Counted from the stretch's first letter, positions 22,106 through 33,930 are shown. The stretch is 64,000 bases of DNA from Hippopus hippopus (GCA_946811185.2 OX328107.1:42336360-42400359), one strand, 5' to 3'. Numbers and translations are program-made. Notes: generated by a model not told the origin, from the letters alone.

Positions 22106-22450
22106 TAACCCTTTCAGCGCCACAGGCGAAAACATGGACTTCTGCGGACGACATAGATCAAGATCAGGCTTCACAGAACGTGCTTTCTGATCTTTGATAT
22201 AAACCGTCCGCTTGTTTAGTCAAACCTTCGTGAATTTTTCGCCAGTCAAGAGACATACAATACACACTCTAATCTATGTCTCTGGCCAGTCTCAGTGGAT
22301 TGTATAAATCACAGCTGTCGAAAGAGTTCGAGTTTATTTATTTGGCGCTGGAAGAGTTGATCCCAAGATCAGATTCCGCGTCCTGTGCATTCTATTATTG
22401 ATCTACATTATCTGTTGACGCCCCTTTAGGCAACAATGGCGCTAATAGTT
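22106..22450. mobile_element. Two degraded family E copies (22106-22245, 22330-22450)
   Basis: First: CTAACCCTTTCAGCGCC, then GATCAAGATCAGGC / GCTTTCTGATCTTTGAT. Second: CCCAAGATCAGATTCCGC / GTGCATTCTATTATTGATC. Both lack clean right ends. Confidence 0.5.
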
Positions 22451-22647
22451 TGAGGGGAAAAATAATGGATGAAAATTCGGTTTTTGACAAAACCCTGAAA
22501 TTATACAAATGTATCCGTTTTGATGGGTAAAAAAGGGACAAACTTGGTTTCTGGAGGCAGGAGTTTATACCTGAAAACCTTAACCTATGGTGCCTCCGCA
22601 ACAGATCTACAGCTATATATGGAGGAAATTCTTTGCTGTTGAACAAC

Positions 22648-22860
22648 TGAACCTTTATCCTGCTATATAACTAACGTAAAACTTTCAAGCCGATATTAAC
22701 AACCCAAATTTTGCTATTTCAATGATACTTTTAAAGGAAAAAACATCTCCTTATCGGACAGTATAGATCCAAGATCAGACTGCACGTTCTGTGCAGTCTG
22801 ATCTTGATCTATGCTGTCCGCAAAAGGTCAGTGAGTCGTGCTTAGCTGCCTAAGGGTTAA
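22648..22860. mobile_element. Family E MITE with clear right end
   Basis: The right side TGCCTAAGGGTTAA is intact and the left side CCTTTATCCTGCTA matches the inverse of the 45753 copy's right end. The palindrome (GATCCAAGATCAGACTGCAC / GTGCAGTCTGATCTTGATC) is well preserved. Confidence 0.7.
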
Positions 22861-22920
22861 TTCACAACGATATTTCCTTTCGTGCTCCCAATGTGAGATT
22901 TCCGCCCCTCTCCCCCTATT

Positions 22921-23147
22921 ACTCTTTAACAAACGACAAAATTTTGGACTCAACCAAATTCAAAGTAGATCTATTCGGCCATGTATTTGCAGACGACAAA
23001 TTAGATGTGTTTCAAATTATGATTTCTGTCTTTGATAGGGTAGAAAACAATGTAGAAAAAGATGTAAATGCTGGTTACCAACATCTTTCCCTTTTCCTAC
23101 AATGTTTTCAAAAGCCCTCCTATTCAAGGCTGTAAAAACTCGGGTTG
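22921..23147 (-). mobile_element. Family A MITE, near full length
   Basis: Q arm CTTTAACAAACGACAAAATT, hairpin AATGCTGGTTACCAACATCT, P arm GGCTGTAAAAACTCGGG. Ends are slightly eroded. Confidence 0.7.
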
Positions 23148-23886
23148 TGAGGCTGAATGCATTTTCATAGGGACGAAGGGGAATAACCATGCTTGGACAT
23201 TATCACAGAGGAGTAGGGCGCGTGAAATTGAGATAAACCAATCACAGCAAGTCAAGCTGTGACGTCACATAATCAAAATGGAGGTCACAAATTTCTAAAT
23301 TGGTGAAAAACAACAATAATTTCTACGATTCTAGTAGAATTAGGCCACAAAAGATCTGTTTAAATTCACAGAGCTCATCCTTTGGAATTCTGAGGTATGT
23401 TATGCTGTGAAATATTCTCTTCTTGATGTAAAAACCAGTGGTTTGTAGCTTAAAACCTTATCTTGAGCGTGTTTGTTAATTTTGTGTATTGTTTGGCGTA
23501 CTGGGTGGGGTAAAGTTATGTTCAGGCAGAAAAGTGCAATTATTGCAGTCTTGTGATTCGAGTAATGCTTGCTTTTCTACCAGTAAAGGGACATTTTGAC
23601 AATCCTCATGAATGACATTGTGTAACACTGACATATTTGGTCGATTTCCATTTATATCAATTCCAGTGAACATTGTTTACCGAGGAAATGTTTGCAGAAA
23701 GATTTACAAACGATAGAACGATTTGTAAGACTTAGACATTTTCATACATGTAACTAGTATACAATGACCCTCTTGTTGCCTTCTGCGTTCTTCTGATCTT
23801 TTAGACTAATAAACATAGACTACCTAAAAATGGACTTAAATGTCAGCGTTTAAGATTTATTTAAATTCATACACACTTCAACCTTT
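23148..23886. other. Unassigned stretch with CRE-like site and a minus-strand frame
   Basis: TGACGTCA occurs at about 23261-23268. A minus-strand 65-codon frame (23673 down to 23476, MFTGIDINGNRPNMSVLHNV...) has plausible composition and starts in AAACAATGT context, but has no domain I recognise and no splice partners. 23762-23777 (GACCCTCTTGTT) resembles the right end of the Helitron-like families. Confidence 0.25.
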
Positions 23887-23973
23887 CAACCCTTTTCCAT
23901 ACAACAAAATTTTAGACCTGACCATATTGAAAGAATGTGCTGACGACAGATCAATGTAGCTCATAAACTTGTA
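23887..23973 (-). mobile_element. Family A left portion, broken by element G
   Basis: CAACCCTTTTCCATACAACA, then GACCATATTGAAAG and GACGACAGATCAATGTAGCTC match the family-A Q arm and stop where the G element begins. Confidence 0.55.
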
Positions 23974-25443
23974 TTAGGCGTAATAAAAAAAATAGTTTGT
24001 TTCGGGTAACCCGACCCTACCTGGAGATTTTGCCCTGACCCTAATTTTTTTTTTGTCTTCTAATAAAAAAAAAATAGCCTTTTTTATTCCAAAACTCTGA
24101 CAATATGCGCTAGGTCACATGATCTGTGAAAATTTCATCAAAATCCGTTGAGATATGTCCAGTAATTAAAGAGATATTGGTGAAAAATGAATTATAACAT
24201 GAATCCCCCTTTTTCCATGATGCAGCTATGAATCACAAAACCTTGACAATATGTGCTAGGTCACATGATGAGAAACATTCTGTGAAAATTTTATCCAAAT
24301 CCGTCAAGAAACATGGGAGGAGTGCTGCTGCTCCTCAAATTTATATAGATCAGACACATTTTACTTGGAAACTAAAGTGGCATCACTTGCCGGAAGTGTA
24401 GGAGAGATTAGAAAGCCTTGGAAAATTTTTGCATTGCGGCTCCTAGCCTAGGCAGTTTCAGGTTTTTCTCCAAGACCAGGTAGGGTAAATTAAGCTGAGT
24501 GAAAGGGGGGGGCAGAGCGAGAACAAGGCAAATTTGGGTAGATTTATATTTTCCAAAAGAAATTATTGTTTGCCTCATTGTGTCAAAGATAGAAAAAAAA
24601 ATATGAAAATACCTGTTTAATAAGAAGACCTATCGATGCTTGATACAAATCTAAACTTCTATCATTGCCGTCGTCTAGTTTAGTCCACAGTCCGTCCTGT
24701 CAGATAAGTTGCAAGAGAAACCTCCATTAAAATTTTTCGAATGTTATATCTGCATTGAACACCTTCATTGTTCGTAGTTCTGGAGCATGCTAGCACTTTT
24801 GCCGAATGATGTTTAACAGAACTTGTTCAATCTGAAATCTAGCAAACTGAAAGTAGCGACAATGCACTACAGAACCGGAAATGCGGTGATCACAACAGAG
24901 ATGACAGGATCCTGTCTATATTTTACGCGAAGAAAAGCGAAAATCACAAGTAAAAGTTCGTTACACAGTCTGTCCTGAACTGCAGTATATCGGGCGTGAT
25001 TCGTTGTAGAAGATAAAACTGGTACCCGTTTGTCTTTTGTAACCGTGGGATAGGATACGAACATTCGATAAACAGAAGTTTCTGTGTGGAGTTAGCGAAA
25101 AAGCCCGATCTCTTCGCTTACCTATATGTATTTTTAGAAATGGAAAACCCACATTATTGCATTTGACAATTTGTGTTCAAGGTCGATTCAGTATACTCCG
25201 ATACACGGTATCTTTTGTACAGGTGTAGGAGTTTTCATGCTTAATTATGTATGTAGTAGTACATGATTGTACACCTATAAAATAATGTGCAATATTTGCT
25301 GAAACAGCGTCCTGTGACACAGTATGATAAAAGGCTGATTTTTTTTTTTTTTATCGGAAGACAAAAAAAAATTAGGGTCGGGGCAAAATCTCCAGGTAGG
25401 GTCGGGTTACTGGAAACAAACTTTTTTTTTATTATGCCTTATT
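23974..25443. mobile_element. Element G: ~1.5 kb with ~105-bp terminal inverted repeats
   Basis: The left TIR (23974-24081) contains GTTTGTTTCGGGTAACCCG and CCTACCTGGAGATTTTGCCC. The right TIR (25332-25443) is the inverse (GGGGCAAAATCTCCAGGTAGG, GTCGGGTTACTGGAAACAAA). Two direct repeats of about 145 bp (GACAATATGCGCTAGGTCACATGA at 24091 and 24244, quoted in part) lie inside. No transposase frame. Confidence 0.75.
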
Positions 25444-26387
25444 ATGGAAATATAAGGATGACACCAAAAGACAAAGGCCTAACCTTCACCCCCCTTTCAT
25501 TGTTCCATAAGATGAAGGTCTGACCTTCACCCCCTTTCATTGTTATTTTCATTTCATTAAAGAAAAAAAAAACAAAAACTTTTTCCTCATTATCATTCTT
25601 TACATATAGTTATGTAAATTCACTGTTTAAATTCATTATAAATGATGAAGAAACAGTTTGAGACAACTCTGATCGGACGGTGTCAAATTGACCGCTGTTG
25701 TGTCATGGGTTTTCGCATTTTTTTTTTTTTTCAGCGATCTACTTTCATATCTTTTTATTTCTTTTAGCAGTATTATGATTGAAATGAACTTATCAATTGG
25801 GGTAGCAGGGAACATAAATACTATTAGACGATAAGCTGATTGAGAATGTTACCTATCTAATTCATGATGAAAAAAAAAAGTGGCCTTCTCAATCAGCATG
25901 ATATACACTGATAAACGTTTGCTGCACGTCCATGGATATGCTTGGGATAGGCTCGGAGAGAGATGTGATCTGAGAGTTGCTCTGATTCTCGCTAGGATCG
26001 TCTATATGAATCTGTTTATAAACGATCATTGTGGGAAAGAAATTACTGATGGAGCCCTGACCTTCATGCAATTTTAAATTTTCTGTGGTATATTCTAATG
26101 CTTAGGTAGTTGTTGAATTTGAATTTTACGGCAAAATCAGGGCAGTTTCATCAAGACGACAAAATAGGTTCAATATTCTATAAGCGTTTTATGATTGAAA
26201 ACATGACGTCACACGCACATAGCTACTCATTTTATAGAGCGTCTAATCGGCACCGATCAAAGGAGATTCGTCTGACTAAATTTCGAAAACTGAATGGGAC
26301 AAGGGCGCACTCATTGGCAAAAACGATGTGACATTTTGGATTTTAATGTGACTATGGCGCATGGCGCAAGCCTTTCCCAGTCACTGG
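25444..26387. other. Unassigned stretch
   Basis: A short duplicated phrase (CTTCACCCCCCTTTCATTGTT / CTTCACCCCCTTTCATTGTT, 25485-25545) and overlapping frames on both strands at 25880-26077, neither recognisable. No gene called. Confidence 0.3.
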
Positions 26388-26712
26388 TTGTCTACATATG
26401 CTTTAGTTTCGGACAAGTCTACATTTTTTCATGTGGTTAACAGTTCAAGCTCTTTCAAAATGTTTTGTGGGGGGGGGGATTTAAAAAAATAAAAATAAAA
26501 AAAAAATTCGTCCCTACCCTACCTAACATTTTTGGAGACGTTACCCTAAACATGCTATTTTTTTTTTTTTAGGCCTTACTGAAATGGTAGAAAACAGTAG
26601 ATAAAGGAAAAAGTGCTGATAACCAACATTTTCTCCTTTTCCCAAAATGATTTCAAAACCCCTTTTCTTCCAGGTTGTTGAATCTCGGGATTGCTGTGTG
26701 TGAAGCACCTTT
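26388..26712 (-). mobile_element. Family A fragments around a second G-type terminus
   Basis: 26388-26452 is a family-A Q-arm end (GTTGTCTACATATGC ... GTGGTTAAC). 26480-26575 is a diverged G-type TIR (CCTACCCTACC ... GGTAACGTCTCC in inverse). 26578-26712 is a family-A core and P arm. Confidence 0.5.
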
Positions 26713-27082
26713 CACAACTTAAAGGCCCAGTAAAGGCCAAGATATCAAAGCTGGTGTCATTATACATTTAAATTTAAATCATACGATGTAAAAGTATGGA
26801 AAATATTGTGCAGATGACAGTCTGTTATCGTGTGGCCGAGCCATGTGTTAGTTGCTGGCAGAAAAAAGAATTTTAAAAACTGGCAAAAAGTAAACAAAAG
26901 ACAAAGCTACCTGGCAGGTTTTAACCTAGTTTTGAAATTAATTTCTCTGTCAGCGACTAACACTTGGACCGACCCTGCAATGACAGATTGTCATCTTCAC
27001 AATTTTTTCCATACTTTTAAATGGTATGCATTTCAACACCTACTTTGTTTACATTTGGCCTTTATTGTTACTTTAAGTTGTC
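26713..27082. mobile_element. Family H foldback MITE, ~120-bp TIRs
   Basis: The left arm ACAACTTAAAGGCCCAGTAA ... AAAGTATGGAAAATATTGTG is mirrored on the right by CACAATTTTTTCCATACTTT ... GGCCTTTATTG ... CTTTAAGTTGT. A half copy is at 35955-36095. The 85-codon frame within it is a repeat artefact. Confidence 0.7.
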
Positions 27083-27130
27083 TTTGAGGGCAATTTAGAC
27101 CAAGGTCAGACTGCATAAAACGTTCAGTCC
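27083..27130. mobile_element. Family E fragment
   Basis: CAATTTAGACCAAGGTCAGAC and CGTTCAGTCC only; one arm plus loop. Confidence 0.35.
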
Positions 27131-27227
27131 AGAAGTTAAAACCTTTCATTTTGCTGAGATATTCAAGATAAGAACAACTTTAAGAGTTGCAATTATTTGG
27201 CTCTTATTTCTAACATGTCTTTTAGAT

Positions 27228-27842
27228 ATATTTACCTGTTACCAAAATAATCCTGTTTTAACGACCATGAGGAAGTAGGCTTTTGAAAACAAAGTGGAAA
27301 GAAGAGAAAAAGCTGGTTTCTAGGATTATGGATGGTCTGATGTTATTTTCTGTGCCCAGTGAATCAACTGAAATGGATATGAGACGTGAATCAAATTTCA
27401 TAAGTGCAAGCCAAGGCTGACATTTTGGTCTAAATATAAATTTATATGAAAGATGGAATAAAAAAAAACGCAAAGAATATAGAGAAAAAACCCTGACAGT
27501 TTGTAAGAACCTGCTGTGAACATTAGTAAAGGGCTGCCAGTTGGGAAAATGATTGACTATGCAATTGTAAAAATGACTCTGAGATTAGAAATTGTGTGTT
27601 TTTTTTTTCACTATCAGATCTCTGTTTATCAATCATTTAATGTGTACAAACAACTTTGATACAAGTATGATTGCGAGAAAACATTATGGCAAAAGGAGAA
27701 AATACTGGTAATCAGCATTTGTCCTTTTTCCACAATGCTTTATTCCTCATTAAAGGACAAATAGTATCATTTGAAAAACATTGTAATTGTTGTTTATGAA
27801 TTCTTTCAGTATGGTTAAGTAAGAAGTTTTGCCGTGTTAAGT
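27228..27842 (+). mobile_element. Two family A fragments (27228-27315, 27665-27842)
   Basis: The first is a P arm with the left hairpin arm only. The second keeps both hairpin arms (AGGAGAAAATACTGG / CAGCATTTGTCC) and a decayed Q arm. Between them is unassigned sequence. Confidence 0.6.
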
Positions 27843-28232
27843 ATAGAGCGTATTTGAATTGTAATGATTTAAGCCTGTATTTATCAACTGATTTTTACTG
27901 GACCTTTTTTCTCTTTTGTATTGACCCCTTGTTTTTGCAAAAGTGACCCACCAGCTCTCGATTCTGACCTAAACATTTTTATAATATTATGTGTTTGAAG
28001 TCTTGCATTTAGTTTCGTGAGCAATGACAGGTCATTTGCTCTTGGAAGCAATTCAAACCTCAATTCTAGACTTAGACTTTGGCTCAAAGTTGCATATCAA
28101 GGTTTCATCTGGCAAATTATTTCTTCTAAATGACAAGCATAAGTTATGTCATACTTTTAAACTGTCTGTTATGCCAAAGTAACCCTTGTTGTTTTTGTTT
28201 CTGCCATACCATTGTCCAGGAGTCCGTTTTTA
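27843..28232. other. Unassigned stretch
   Basis: No repeat family or coding signal recognised. Confidence 0.3.
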
Positions 28233-29760
28233 TAGCTCACCTCAGCAATAAGTGTTCAAGGTGAGCTTTTGTAATCGGCTGTGTACGGTGACCGTCATGC
28301 GGTCATCAGTATTTACCTTGTGTGCACTGTAGAGATCACATTTTCAGTCAGATACCCATGAACCTTGGTCAGAATGTTTGTCTTGTTAGCTATGTTGGAT
28401 CAAAAAGTAGGTCACTTACCTAAATTTTTTAAAAAGCTTGTGTGCCATATTTTCAGCCTGATACTTTTGAAACATGGTGAGAATGTTTGTCTTGGTGATG
28501 TCTCAGACAAGTGTGAAAATGGTTCGTGTTGGGTCAAAAAGTAGGTCACTGGACAAAATCTTAGAAAAACCTTGTATGCACTGTAAAGGTCACATTTTCA
28601 GCCTGATACTTATAAATTGTGGTCAGATATTTGTCTTGATGATATCTTGGACAAGTTGAAAATTGGGTCATGTTGGGTCAAAATGTAAGTCATTGGGCCA
28701 AATCTTAGAAAAATATTGTGTACAAGACCAATGTAAGCCTGATACATGTAATAATAAAGCTAGAACAGATTTTTTGTGTTGATGTTGTCTCTGATAAGTT
28801 TGAAAATGAGTCATATTGGGTCAAAAAGTAGGTCACTGGGCCAAACCCTAGATAAACCTTGTATGCACTGTAGGGGCCACATTTTCAGCTTGATATTCAT
28901 GAAGTTTGGTCAGAATGTTTGTCTTGATGATATCTCAGACAAGATTGAAACTGGATCATGTCGGGTCAAAAAGTAGGTCAAAAGGTTAAATCTTAGAAAA
29001 ACCTTTTGTGCTCTCAAGAAGCTGTATTTTCAGCCTGATACTCATGAAACTTGATCAGAATGTCTTGATGATATCTTGGACAAGCTCGATATTGGGTCAA
29101 GATGTAGGTACTTACACTCATGTGTTTTACATCACTATAACCAGGATCCCTTCAGCTGTATCAGCCATAAGCCCCCGTCACAGCAAACTAGTTTTTTGAA
29201 CGTCTTACCCCGTCCTGACATAAGCATAACACTGGTTGCAGTCTGGGTAGAATGTGTAATTCTGGCCTGATAATGCCTGAAGCCCCCTTCTCACCAAGCC
29301 TGTTCTAAGAAAGTCTTACCCCAGTCAACAAAATCATAAAACGGGCTGCGGTTGGGATAGGATGTGTAATTTAGCTTGGTAAAATGCAAACACACTGCCA
29401 ATTGATGCCCGACTGCACGGCGTCTCTAATAAGATCGAAGTACGGCAGTTCCGTCTGTAGTACATCCATCACTTTTTAAGTATGTTGTCACTCCGTTTAA
29501 CTGTTTAATTACAGGATGGGATGGACGGCAAAAAATTTTAAGCAGGCTCAAAGTTCAGGAACACCCTTCCCGTCCTAAACCGTCCATTAAGTTCATAGAC
29601 AGATCGTAAAAGGTTGCTAATACGTCTAGTCCGTCCGAATACAGTTTAAGTCTGTTTGGCAACAATTTTCTGGACAGAGTGAGAATGAGTTTGGTGTGAC
29701 GAGGGTAATAGATAAATTTACTCAGGTGAGAGATTTTAGGGCCAATGGCCTTATTTCATC
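28233..29760 (+). mobile_element. Family B Helitron-like element, copy 2, interrupted by element M
   Basis: Starts TTTTTATAGCTCACCTCAGC and holds about five units of ~145 bp (CACATTTTCAGCCTGATAC ... AAAAAGTAGGTCACTGG). The array stops near 29110; the right end (ACTCAGGTGAGAGATTTTAGG, then GGCCAATGGCC) appears at 29725-29760, after element M. Confidence 0.65.
29169..29707. mobile_element. Element M: ~540-bp TIR element
   Basis: AAGCCCCCGTCACAGCAAACT at the left, AGTTTGGTGTGACGAGGGT at the right (inverse). An internal copy of the end (GAAGCCCCCTTCTCACCAAG) is near 29280. It sits within family B copy 2. Confidence 0.6.
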
Positions 29761-30547
29761 AACTTGCAGGGTTTTCCATGATGCACAAATCCTGCGTCAT
29801 AGACGCGATTTTAATTCAAATGACCCCCAAAATAAATGAAAGTGTGTCATCGGTGACGCAACTTTCCAAAATCTAAATCATGTACGAAATTGAATAAAGC
29901 GTCATAAACCCAAGTCTGTTCTTGCTTCAATGTCAGACGAACACCGTTCTTTTTTTAACTACAGGGTTTATTTTAGATGAAAGTGGTTTTCCAGTAATTT
30001 ATTTATAGAATAAGACTGGTTTACGCATTATTGCCGTAAAGTATATTGGACATGTGTCGTAAATATGGGCCCAGTCAAAGTCTTGGTTGGGTTCTCTGTA
30101 TTTCATAGCATATTTTATACGACTTCCGGTATATAAAAGTACACATTACCAGTCTGTGCTGTTTGCGGAAAATAATGTCACGACGAAGAAAACTGTAGCA
30201 TTCTTCTATCGTCTGCTTCCTACAACTGCCGATCAAGCCACATCAAGCAGCAATTCAGACGAAAATGTTTGGTCTGTCAAAAAGTGAAATCGACCTTTCA
30301 GTCAGAAATGACTGACCGACTTTTCTGTCTTGGAGTTTAAAGGTGAAATGCATTGTAAATCGTGCTTGAAGTTGATGACGAAGAGATCCATTTATTTTGA
30401 CCCCCTAAGTTAACGAAGTGACCCTCAACTAATGAGGAAGGGGGTCACAATGACCCCCAATTTTTAAAGCCGAGGTTAAACCCTGAACTTGCGATCTGAT
30501 TTAGATCCGATATAGATTTTCTTTGTTTAGTCTTACAGAGAAAACAC
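29761..30547. other. Unassigned stretch, possible relic
   Basis: Has TGACCCCC-rich phrases (29820, 30398, 30450) resembling 6570-6600, a TATATAAAAG box near 30131 and short frames with Cys pairs (KCLVCQK near 30260). This may be a decayed element; no gene called. Confidence 0.25.
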
Positions 30548-30775
30548 TTAAGTCTTTACCACACAATTCTGAGTTTTAATGACCCTAAAGAAAAAGCCCT
30601 TTGAAAACGTTGGTGGAAAAGAAGAAAATGCTGATAATCAACATTTTCTCCTTTTCCCACAATGTTTCTACTCCATCAAGGACAAGTTTCATCATTTGAG
30701 CTACATTAGAGTTGTAGTCTGCGAATACTTTCGGTTTGGACGGGCCTATGATTTACTTGTGTCATAAAGGGATAA
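30548..30775 (+). mobile_element. Family A MITE, full length
   Basis: TTAAGTCTTTACCACACAAT at the left, CATAAAGGGATAA at the right. Hairpin arms are AAGAAGAAAATGCTG / CAACATTTTCTCC. 228 bp. Confidence 0.8.
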
Positions 30776-31083
30776 TCAAAGTACTAATCATTATTGAGAA
30801 GAATGATGTTGTTAATATACACTGATCACTGATTTATGTGGAGAACACTCACAGAAATACGCGTGTGTCAGGCCTGTACCTGTACACCAATCTGGACTTA
30901 AGGATCAACTACCGTATTTCCCCTAAGTATTCGGACACCCAAAATTTTCGGACAGCATTAATTATTTGCCAAAATAATTTATTTTTTGTCCCTAATTTCG
31001 TACACTTAGTAAAATGTCTGTCCCTTAATTTTCGGACACGAAATTATAATGGTTTAGAAGTTCGACGAAGACCCGCAATACTC

Positions 31084-31308
31084 TTTCCCAAAGGACAAAT
31101 TTTAGACCCTTCCAAACTGAAAGAGTTTGCATACAATTTTAAATTTTAAAAGTTATTAAAATGGCGGAAAGTTCTCCAAAGGGGTAGAAAACACGGTGAG
31201 AAAAGGATAAATTGCTCGTTACGAGCAATTTCTCCTTTTCCCCCAGTATTTTCGTAAGACTTGTACTGCAGACACATAAAAACAAGGGCATGTTTGGGAG
31301 AGGGTTAA
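31084..31308 (-). mobile_element. Family A MITE inside element I, with altered hairpin tip
   Basis: Instead of GCTGG-TTA-CCAGC the tip reads GCTCG-TTA-CGAGC, changed on both arms so pairing is kept. Ends AGAGGGTTAA. Confidence 0.75.
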
Positions 31309-31465
31309 TTAGCAAGTACCCGAGAATCGTAAATCGATCTTTGTTTTAAGGATTAACCCTTTGTATGGCATCTGATGATCGCGGTAAACTGAATACGACT
31401 GCTAATTTGTGTTACACGGGCTAGATATTTATGTCAAAAACCGTGACGCATTAAAGTCGTAAATT
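31309..31465. other. Interior of element I, unassigned
   Basis: Includes GATTAACCCTTTGTATGGC, a TTAA-end-like phrase, without a recognisable partner end. Confidence 0.25.
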
Positions 31466-33367
31466 TTAGCGATAAACGCTGTAAGATACACTTTTAATGC
31501 ATAACGGTGTTGATAGTTGCAACGCCTGTACACAGTTCGACATGTTTACATGGAGACAAGAATGTGTATGAACGACGTAACCTGGTTTGGTTAGGTCAAG
31601 ATTAACCCTTACCAATAAACCCTTACCCTTACCAATCAATAACTGATTTTCACAATGTATTAATCCAATCCGACGTGTATTAAAATAGTGTGTAAGGGGC
31701 CAGAAATATATTTTTTCCAATTTAAATATTTTCCAGGTGTAGATACAGAATCGCATTGATAGGTAAAAATTGACAAGAATAAATGATTGGTTATCACTAA
31801 TCCAACCAATCAAATTACTAACAAGCGAGTATGTGCGGTACTTGATCAAACATTCGGCGGCATACTACGTCATCCTCTTTTATCTTGGATTGTGTTGGGG
31901 AAATAATTAAAGTGTATTTCAGTGAGAAAAACATTTGCAAACATTCGTACTGTCATTAAACTTTTAATTGGGAACTACCTTGATTGACAGGTATTATTTG
32001 TCATACTTACTGTTAACTGACACCGCAAACCTGTAGATAATGGATCGTTAATAATTAAAATGTTCTTCGATACAGTGCGTTAGGAACCTAAGTTTTCCGA
32101 TAGAGATTTCCATCATCAATTCATCCCTAAATTTTCGGACAGTAAGACAATTATTTTTGTAAATTTTCGGACACCAAAATAAATAATTATTTTTTCCCGT
32201 CCGAATACTTAAGGGAAATACAGTATATGACATTATCACTTGTATTTAGCATTTCTTTGATTGATAAACACACCCAAAAGAGAGCGTTAATCCACTTCAT
32301 TTGAGAAAGAAGTAGACTCAAATCAGACATTGCATGATGTAGGTCTCTGGTTTCTCGGCACGTTCTGTTCTCTTCTGTTCTATGAAAATGAAGCTGTCAT
32401 AATTGAAGGTGTCCGGCTGACAATCCATTTTGTTTGATGTTGTATAGGTTTGTCATTGTTATTTTTAAAGTAATATGGTTATTATAATCTTATCGGCGGA
32501 ATTGTCTTAATCAATTCATGCCTGATACCGTGTAAACTACAGATTCAAAATGGCTGCCAGTTTTCTAATTTCATATTCCCTAAGTAAATAGGAAAACTAT
32601 GTTTTCTAGCATATTATGGATAAAGATGATTATACCCGTCAACCTTGTACAAGAGCCGGTCTGACGAAATACCACTGAAACACCAAAATACCCTATTTTT
32701 TCATTGTTGGCTTCAGATAACTGACATATGTACGCAGGATTTTTCTTCTTTTATTTTTCATAAACACATTTTATCAAAGTATTAATCGTTATTGAGAAAA
32801 ATTATGTTGTTTGTATACACTGAACATCGATTTACATGGAGAACAATCACCAAAACACTCCCATGTCTGACCTGTTACACACCGAAATACCCGATCTTGA
32901 CTGCAACAATATAAAGATTTATGAAAATGACATCAACACTTATACCACTTAGATCAACACACACAAAAGAGAGTGCTCGAAAGAAGTAGACTCAAATCAG
33001 ACATTACATGATATAGGTCTCTGATCTATCGAAGCACATAAGTTTCTCGGCATGTGCTCTTCTCTTCTGTTCTGTTAAAGTAAAGCGATCATAATTGAAG
33101 ATGTTCGGCTGACATAATCCAATTTGTTTGATGTGCAGGTTTGTCATTGTTATTTTTTAAATTAATATGGTTATTATTCATAGTCTAATCTGGGGAACTG
33201 TAATTGTCTTATCAATTTACGCTTGGTACCGTATTAACTACAGATTCAAAATGGCTGCCGGTTTTCTAATTTGGTGATGTTTTAATTTCATATTCCCAAT
33301 CAAGAAAAGGAAAGCTATTTTTTCTAGCATACTTATGGATAAAGATCAGACACATCAACCTTGTGCA

Positions 33368-33930
33368 AGAGCTACTGAAGTAAGATTGCGGAGGTATAAT
33401 TCCTGAATTGACCAATTTTAATACGTGGAGCGGGTATTTCGGTGGGTATTTACAGTACAGTAGGCTATTCTGGCACGGCGGGCTTCAATGTCATATTGCT
33501 ATATTGATATTAGGTTTAATAATAACCCCCCCCATCAATATAACTACAGTTTGTGTCAAAAACCACAACTTCGGTTATTTAAAGCTTAATAAAGAAAAGG
33601 GTGTTTCGGTGTTATTTCGGTGACCCTACAAGAGCTACTAAAGTGAGATTGTGGAGGAATAAACCCTGAATCAATTTAGTGCGTGGAGCAGGTATTTTGG
33701 TGGACATTTATAGTAAGGCAGGCCATTCTGGTGCACATTTTTCTCTGCGGGCTTCATGGCATGTTGCTATTTTGACATAAAGTTTAATACTAACCCTCTT
33801 TCATCAATATAATTACAATTTGTGTCAAAAACCACAAGTTCAGTTATCTAAACTTAATTGTTAAAAAAAAAAAAGGGGGACTGTCGGTGTTTTGTTGGTT
33901 TGGTATTTCAGTGATTCGTTGGACCCCCCC
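33368..33930 (+). repeat. Tandem duplication, ~265-bp unit
   Basis: GAGCTACTGAAGTAAGATTG at 33370 and GAGCTACTAAAGTGAGATTG at 33632 start units that share GCGTGGAGC, GGCTTCA and GTGTCAAAAACCACAA. Both end in a TGTTATTTCGGTGA-like phrase. Confidence 0.8.

Larger units (their letters stand above)
30910..32225. mobile_element. Element I: 1.3-kb TIR element, TA-flanked
   Basis: Left TACCGTATTTCCCCTAAGTA and right inverse ending TACTTAAGGGAAATACAGTA; TIRs extend through TTCGGAC repeats for about 100 bp. Absent from the second copy of the surrounding duplication, which confirms it is an insertion. It carries a family-A copy. The 127-codon minus-strand frame within it (31466-31849) is not transposase-like. 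Confidence 0.75.
30776..33390 (+). repeat. Segmental tandem duplication, ~620-bp unit; first copy enlarged by element I
   Basis: Copy 1 (30776-30909 plus 32226-32700) and copy 2 (about 32768-33390) share, in order, TTATTGAGAAGAATGATGTT, TTTATGTGGAGAACACTCAC, AAGTAGACTCAAATCAGACAT, TTCAAAATGGCTGCC and GGATAAAGATGATTA-like phrases. Copy 2 lacks element I. Confidence 0.8.

Noticed and set aside
26830..27087. 85-codon plus-strand frame
   Set aside because: Located within the inverted arms of the family H foldback element.
28474..29199. Similar short frames at 28.5-29.2 kb
   Set aside because: The same family B unit translated; not a gene.
30131..30290. TATATAAAAG box and short Cys-containing frame
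   Set aside because: The frame following the box stops within a few codons and the Cys-containing frame lacks a start; too weak to call a gene.
31466..31849. 127-codon minus-strand frame
   Set aside because: Lies inside non-autonomous element I; no domain, low-complexity residue use, no splice or start support.
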